NCBI RefSeq assembly: GCF_016862435.1
Contig: NZ_BOMY01000064.1
Location: forward strand, 1-64,000
DNA from: Paractinoplanes tereljensis
Lineage (GTDB): Bacteria > Actinomycetota > Actinomycetes > Mycobacteriales > Micromonosporaceae
Direction of reading: 5' to 3'
Length of the DNA: 64,000 bases
The notes beneath the pieces are model-generated. The model did no database searches. It was given only the letters and a program-made list of their open reading frames with translations, and was not told where the DNA came from. Both the position numbers and the translations under genes were made by a program. Shown one piece after another: positions 61,755 through 64,000 of this stretch (position 1 is the stretch's first letter; each line of letters starts with the position of its first letter).

Positions 61755-63239
61755 ATGAACCACTTCGCCCTGACGGCGACCGGGCTCCTCGTGTCGGCCG
61801 CGTTCCTGGCCGGCCCGGCGCCCGCACTTGCCGACAGCGGCAGCACCGGCGCCGACGTCAGCGTGGCGACCACGCTCGGCAGCCGGGAGCTGACGGTGAC
61901 CCTGCGCCGGGTCACCAGCGTGCCCGGACCGCTCGGGGTCGACGTGATCACCCATGCCGGCTCCGGGCCGGGGACGCTTCAGCTGGCGGTGACCCCGGTC
62001 GGGGCTACCACCGGCGGGCCGCCCTCCGGGCTGGTGACCAGCACCGCAGCGCTGGCCCTGAGCGGCACGCCCGGGCCTGCCGGGGCCGTGCTGACCGTGG
62101 ACCGGACCGGGCCGTGGGAACTCTCCGTCGACGATGGGCTCAACGTCGCGCGGATCCCGTTCGTGGTGCCCGGTCAGGCGTCGACACCGGCCGAGAAGAG
62201 CGTCTACGGCGGCTTTGTCGCTGCCGGCGTCTGCCTGCTGGCCGGCATTGTCGTGGCGGTCGCCGCCCGGCGTACGTGGCTGCCCGCCCTGCCCGGCGCG
62301 GCGCTGGTCGCGGCCGTCGCGGTGGCGGTCACCGGAGCGGTCCTGTCCGCCTCCACGCCGGCGCCGCCGATGCCCGGGCAGGAGCTGGATCCGACCGTGG
62401 CGAACGCGGCCGACCCGTACGCGGAAATCTGGCGTGCGGGCGGCCTCTCCCGCCCGCCGGCCACGCTGCTGCTGGGCACCACCGCCGTGCCCCGGGCAGC
62501 GGCCACCCCGATCGGCCTTTCCCTGTGCGACGCGGCGACCGGCCTGCCGGTCGACGACCTGGTCGTGCATGACGGCGCGCTGATCCACCTGATGATCGTC
62601 GGTCCGGGCGGCGAGCTGTGGCATCTGCACCCGGCCCGGACCGCGCCCGGGACCTTCACCTTCACGTTCACCGCACCCCGCAATGGGCACTACGCGGTGG
62701 CCGGCGAAGTGGAGCGCCGGGGCGGCGGGGTGCAGATGCTGCGCTCGGCAAGTGGCTTCGACGTGACCGGGCCGGGGACCGCTGCTCCGGCGGCGGCGCC
62801 GCTGCCGGCCACCGGCGGGTCGCGGACGATCGACGGCACCGCGGTCCAGGTCGCGATGCTGCCGGCGGTCGCCGGGACGCCGGTCACGCTGCGGGCGCAA
62901 GTCGGCGACAGGGCGGATCTGCAGCCCTGGCTGGGCATGCTCGGCCATCTGATCGTAGTCGGCCCGCTGGGGGCCGGCGGCGCGCAGACCGCGCCGTTGT
63001 GGGCACACGCGCACGCGATGGGCGCGGCGGCGGGCATGGCGATGGGCGCGAGCGACGCGATGGTCCCGGTCGCGTCGGCGATCGGCGCCACGCTGCCCGA
63101 CGAGACCGTGGCCGCATACGGACCGACGGTCGGGTTCACCTTCGCGTTCCCGCTGCCCGGCCGCTACCAGGTGTGGGTGCAGGCCGAGCGGAACTACACG
63201 ATCATCACGGTGCCGATCATGGTCACGGTGGGCACGTGA
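61755..63239 (+). CDS. Secreted/membrane protein of unknown function, His-rich, in YtkA-type cluster
   Basis: 494 residues. Signal peptide (1-26, ALAD), an Ig-like domain, two membrane helices about residues 150-200 (FVAAGVCLLAGIVVAVAAR; LVAAVAVAVTGAVL), then an extracellular part with HLMIVG, LWHLHP, MLGHLIVVG and an HAHAMGAAAGMAMGA segment rich in His and Met, typical of metal (copper) proteins. The tail PGRYQVWVQAERN resembles YtkA/CopC-type domains. Transport or binding of copper is inferred only from these residues. The stop overlaps the next start (GTGA). Confidence 0.7.
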   Translation: MNHFALTATGLLVSAAFLAGPAPALADSGSTGADVSVATTLGSRELTVTLRRVTSVPGPLGVDVITHAGSGPGTLQLAVTPVGATTGGPPSGLVTSTAALALSGTPGPAGAVLTVDRTGPWELSVDDGLNVARIPFVVPGQASTPAEKSVYGGFVAAGVCLLAGIVVAVAARRTWLPALPGAALVAAVAVAVTGAVLSASTPAPPMPGQELDPTVANAADPYAEIWRAGGLSRPPATLLLGTTAVPRAAATPIGLSLCDAATGLPVDDLVVHDGALIHLMIVGPGGELWHLHPARTAPGTFTFTFTAPRNGHYAVAGEVERRGGGVQMLRSASGFDVTGPGTAAPAAAPLPATGGSRTIDGTAVQVAMLPAVAGTPVTLRAQVGDRADLQPWLGMLGHLIVVGPLGAGGAQTAPLWAHAHAMGAAAGMAMGASDAMVPVASAIGATLPDETVAAYGPTVGFTFAFPLPGRYQVWVQAERNYTIITVPIMVTVGT

Positions 63240-63634
63240 GACGCCTCGCGGCGCCGGCGCTGGTGCTGGCGGTCATCGCGGCCGGCTGGTGGCTGCTGTG
63301 GCCGTCCCCTGGCGGCGTCCGGCTGACCATCGGCAGCGCGACCCACATCGTCACCGTCACGCTTGATTCGGCCCGAGTCGGTGACCACGACATCACCGTC
63401 AGCGTGACCGACCGGGCCGGCGCCCCCGAAACCGCCCGGTCCATCCAGTTGGTCGCGGTCCTGCCCACGATGGGCTACCTGAGCCCGGTCCAGACCGCCC
63501 CGTCGGTCAACAGCGGCCGGTTTGTCGCCGCCGGCGTCTCGCTGATGGCCCCCGGCGGCTGGCAGCTGCTAGTCACCGTGCCCGGCGCCGCCGGGCCGGA
63601 CCGGATTCCGGTGCCCGTCACGGTCACCGGATGA
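63236..63634 (+). CDS. YtkA-like secreted domain protein
   Basis: 132 residues: an N-terminal membrane anchor (APALVLAVIAAGWWLLW) and one Ig-like YtkA domain (HIVTVTLDSARVGDHDITVSVTD; ending GGWQLLVTV). YtkA/FixH-like proteins accompany copper handling and cytochrome oxidase biogenesis in many bacteria. Coupled to the previous gene by a GTGA overlap. Confidence 0.8.
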   Translation: MRRLAAPALVLAVIAAGWWLLWPSPGGVRLTIGSATHIVTVTLDSARVGDHDITVSVTDRAGAPETARSIQLVAVLPTMGYLSPVQTAPSVNSGRFVAAGVSLMAPGGWQLLVTVPGAAGPDRIPVPVTVTG

Positions 63635-63660
63635 ACTCCCCTCGAAAGGAGCGTCACCCG

Positions 63661-64000
63661 ATGAGTCCTCCGAACATTTCACCGGGCCGCACCGGCGCCG
63701 CCGTCGTCCTGCTGGGCGCAGCGTTGTCACTGGTCGGCACCACCTGGGACATCCAGTGGCACGTCGACGTCGGCCCGGACACGTTCTTCACGCTGCCGCA
63801 TCTGCTGCTCTACTCGGGCAGCGCGGTATCCGGCATCGCCAGCCTGGTCATAGTCATCGCCGCGACCGCCGCCACCCGGGCCGGGCGGACGGTAGGCCCC
63901 GAGGCGGGCGGCCGCCCGGTCCGGGTCTTCGGCACGTTCTCCGCCCCGCTCGGCTTCCTCGTCTCCGGCGTCGGCTCGGCGTCGTTCCTGATCTTCGGGC
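63661..64000 (+). CDS. Multi-pass membrane protein with WDIQWH motif, 3' truncated by window
   Basis: The first 113 codons are present. Helix 1 (GAAVVLLGAALSLVGTTW) leads into WDIQWHVDVGPDTFFTLPHLLLYSGSA and further hydrophobic segments. The Trp/His/Asp motif at a membrane boundary could bind metal; I recall similar actinobacterial proteins of unknown function beside YtkA genes but cannot name a family. ATG with AGGAG upstream, 26 bases after the YtkA-like gene, so it is the third gene of the operon. Confidence 0.7.
   Translation, partial: MSPPNISPGRTGAAVVLLGAALSLVGTTWDIQWHVDVGPDTFFTLPHLLLYSGSAVSGIASLVIVIAATAATRAGRTVGPEAGGRPVRVFGTFSAPLGFLVSGVGSASFLIFG

Noticed and set aside
1..64000. tRNA, rRNA, riboswitch, CRISPR array, transposase or integrase
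   Set aside because: No cloverleaf-like sequence, regular spaced repeats or recognisable recombinase was seen in the intergenic regions or reading frames.

Overview
The window is high-GC DNA from a soil-type actinobacterium. GTG starts are frequent, many genes overlap by four bases (ATGA/GTGA), twin-arginine signal peptides are common, and there are many TetR, LacI and LuxR-type regulators. A fragment of a mycothiol-pathway gene also fits an actinobacterium. Gene content (plant-cell-wall enzymes, several P450s) suggests Micromonosporaceae such as Actinoplanes, but that genus is an inference. I saw no rRNA, tRNA, CRISPR array, insertion sequence or phage gene.

Layout. (1) 1-13.6 kb: oxidative and regulatory genes mixed with decayed genes. 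A carotenoid oxygenase (cut by the window start) is coupled to a P450. Then come a NarL-type two-component pair, a LuxR protein, two more P450s (one coupled to an SDR), a TPR protein, and an unusual concentration of broken genes: TetR, aldo/keto reductase, serine hydrolase, maleylpyruvate-isomerase-like, NmrA-like, SDR, AhpD-like and FG-GAP fragments. (2) 12.7-21.1 kb: a LysR regulator divergent from a catabolic operon encoding a double-domain CaiB/BaiF CoA-transferase, aldehyde dehydrogenase, zinc alcohol dehydrogenase and a thiolase-crotonase fusion. Together these can take an alcohol to aldehyde, acid and acyl-CoA, and then to chain cleavage. (3) 21.2-26.3 kb: a diguanylate cyclase, a mycothiol deacetylase remnant, and a three-gene redox operon facing its TetR repressor across a strong double operator.

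(4) 26.3-59.5 kb is a large carbohydrate-degradation region. Secreted enzymes include an alginate-lyase-family protein, GH16, GH26, GH3, a type B carboxylesterase, a PETase/cutinase-like polyester hydrolase with a discoidin-type module, and an unrecognised 973-residue Tat protein. Cytoplasmic enzymes include GH43, GH36, GH127, a sugar isomerase, ThuA, a 2-hydroxyacid dehydrogenase and an unrecognised 392-residue protein. Import is by an LplB/YtcP-type ABC transporter with a lipoprotein but no ATPase in the window. Two LacI proteins and several families of perfect palindromes (GGAAGCGCTTCC, GGTAAGCGCTTACC or GTAAGCGTTTTC, TGAAACGTTTCA) link these genes into at least two regulons. The picture is secreted depolymerisation of hemicellulose and arabinan/glycoprotein side chains, uptake of oligosaccharides, and cytoplasmic hydrolysis.

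(5) 59.3-64 kb: a duplicated GH26 promoter and signal-peptide remnant, then a two-component system divergent from a secreted/membrane cluster (YtkA-like and a multi-pass protein with a WDIQWH motif, cut by the window end).

The most interesting items are the type II PETase-like esterase, the thiolase-crotonase fusion, the two unrecognised proteins in the arabinofuranoside region, and the operator network.
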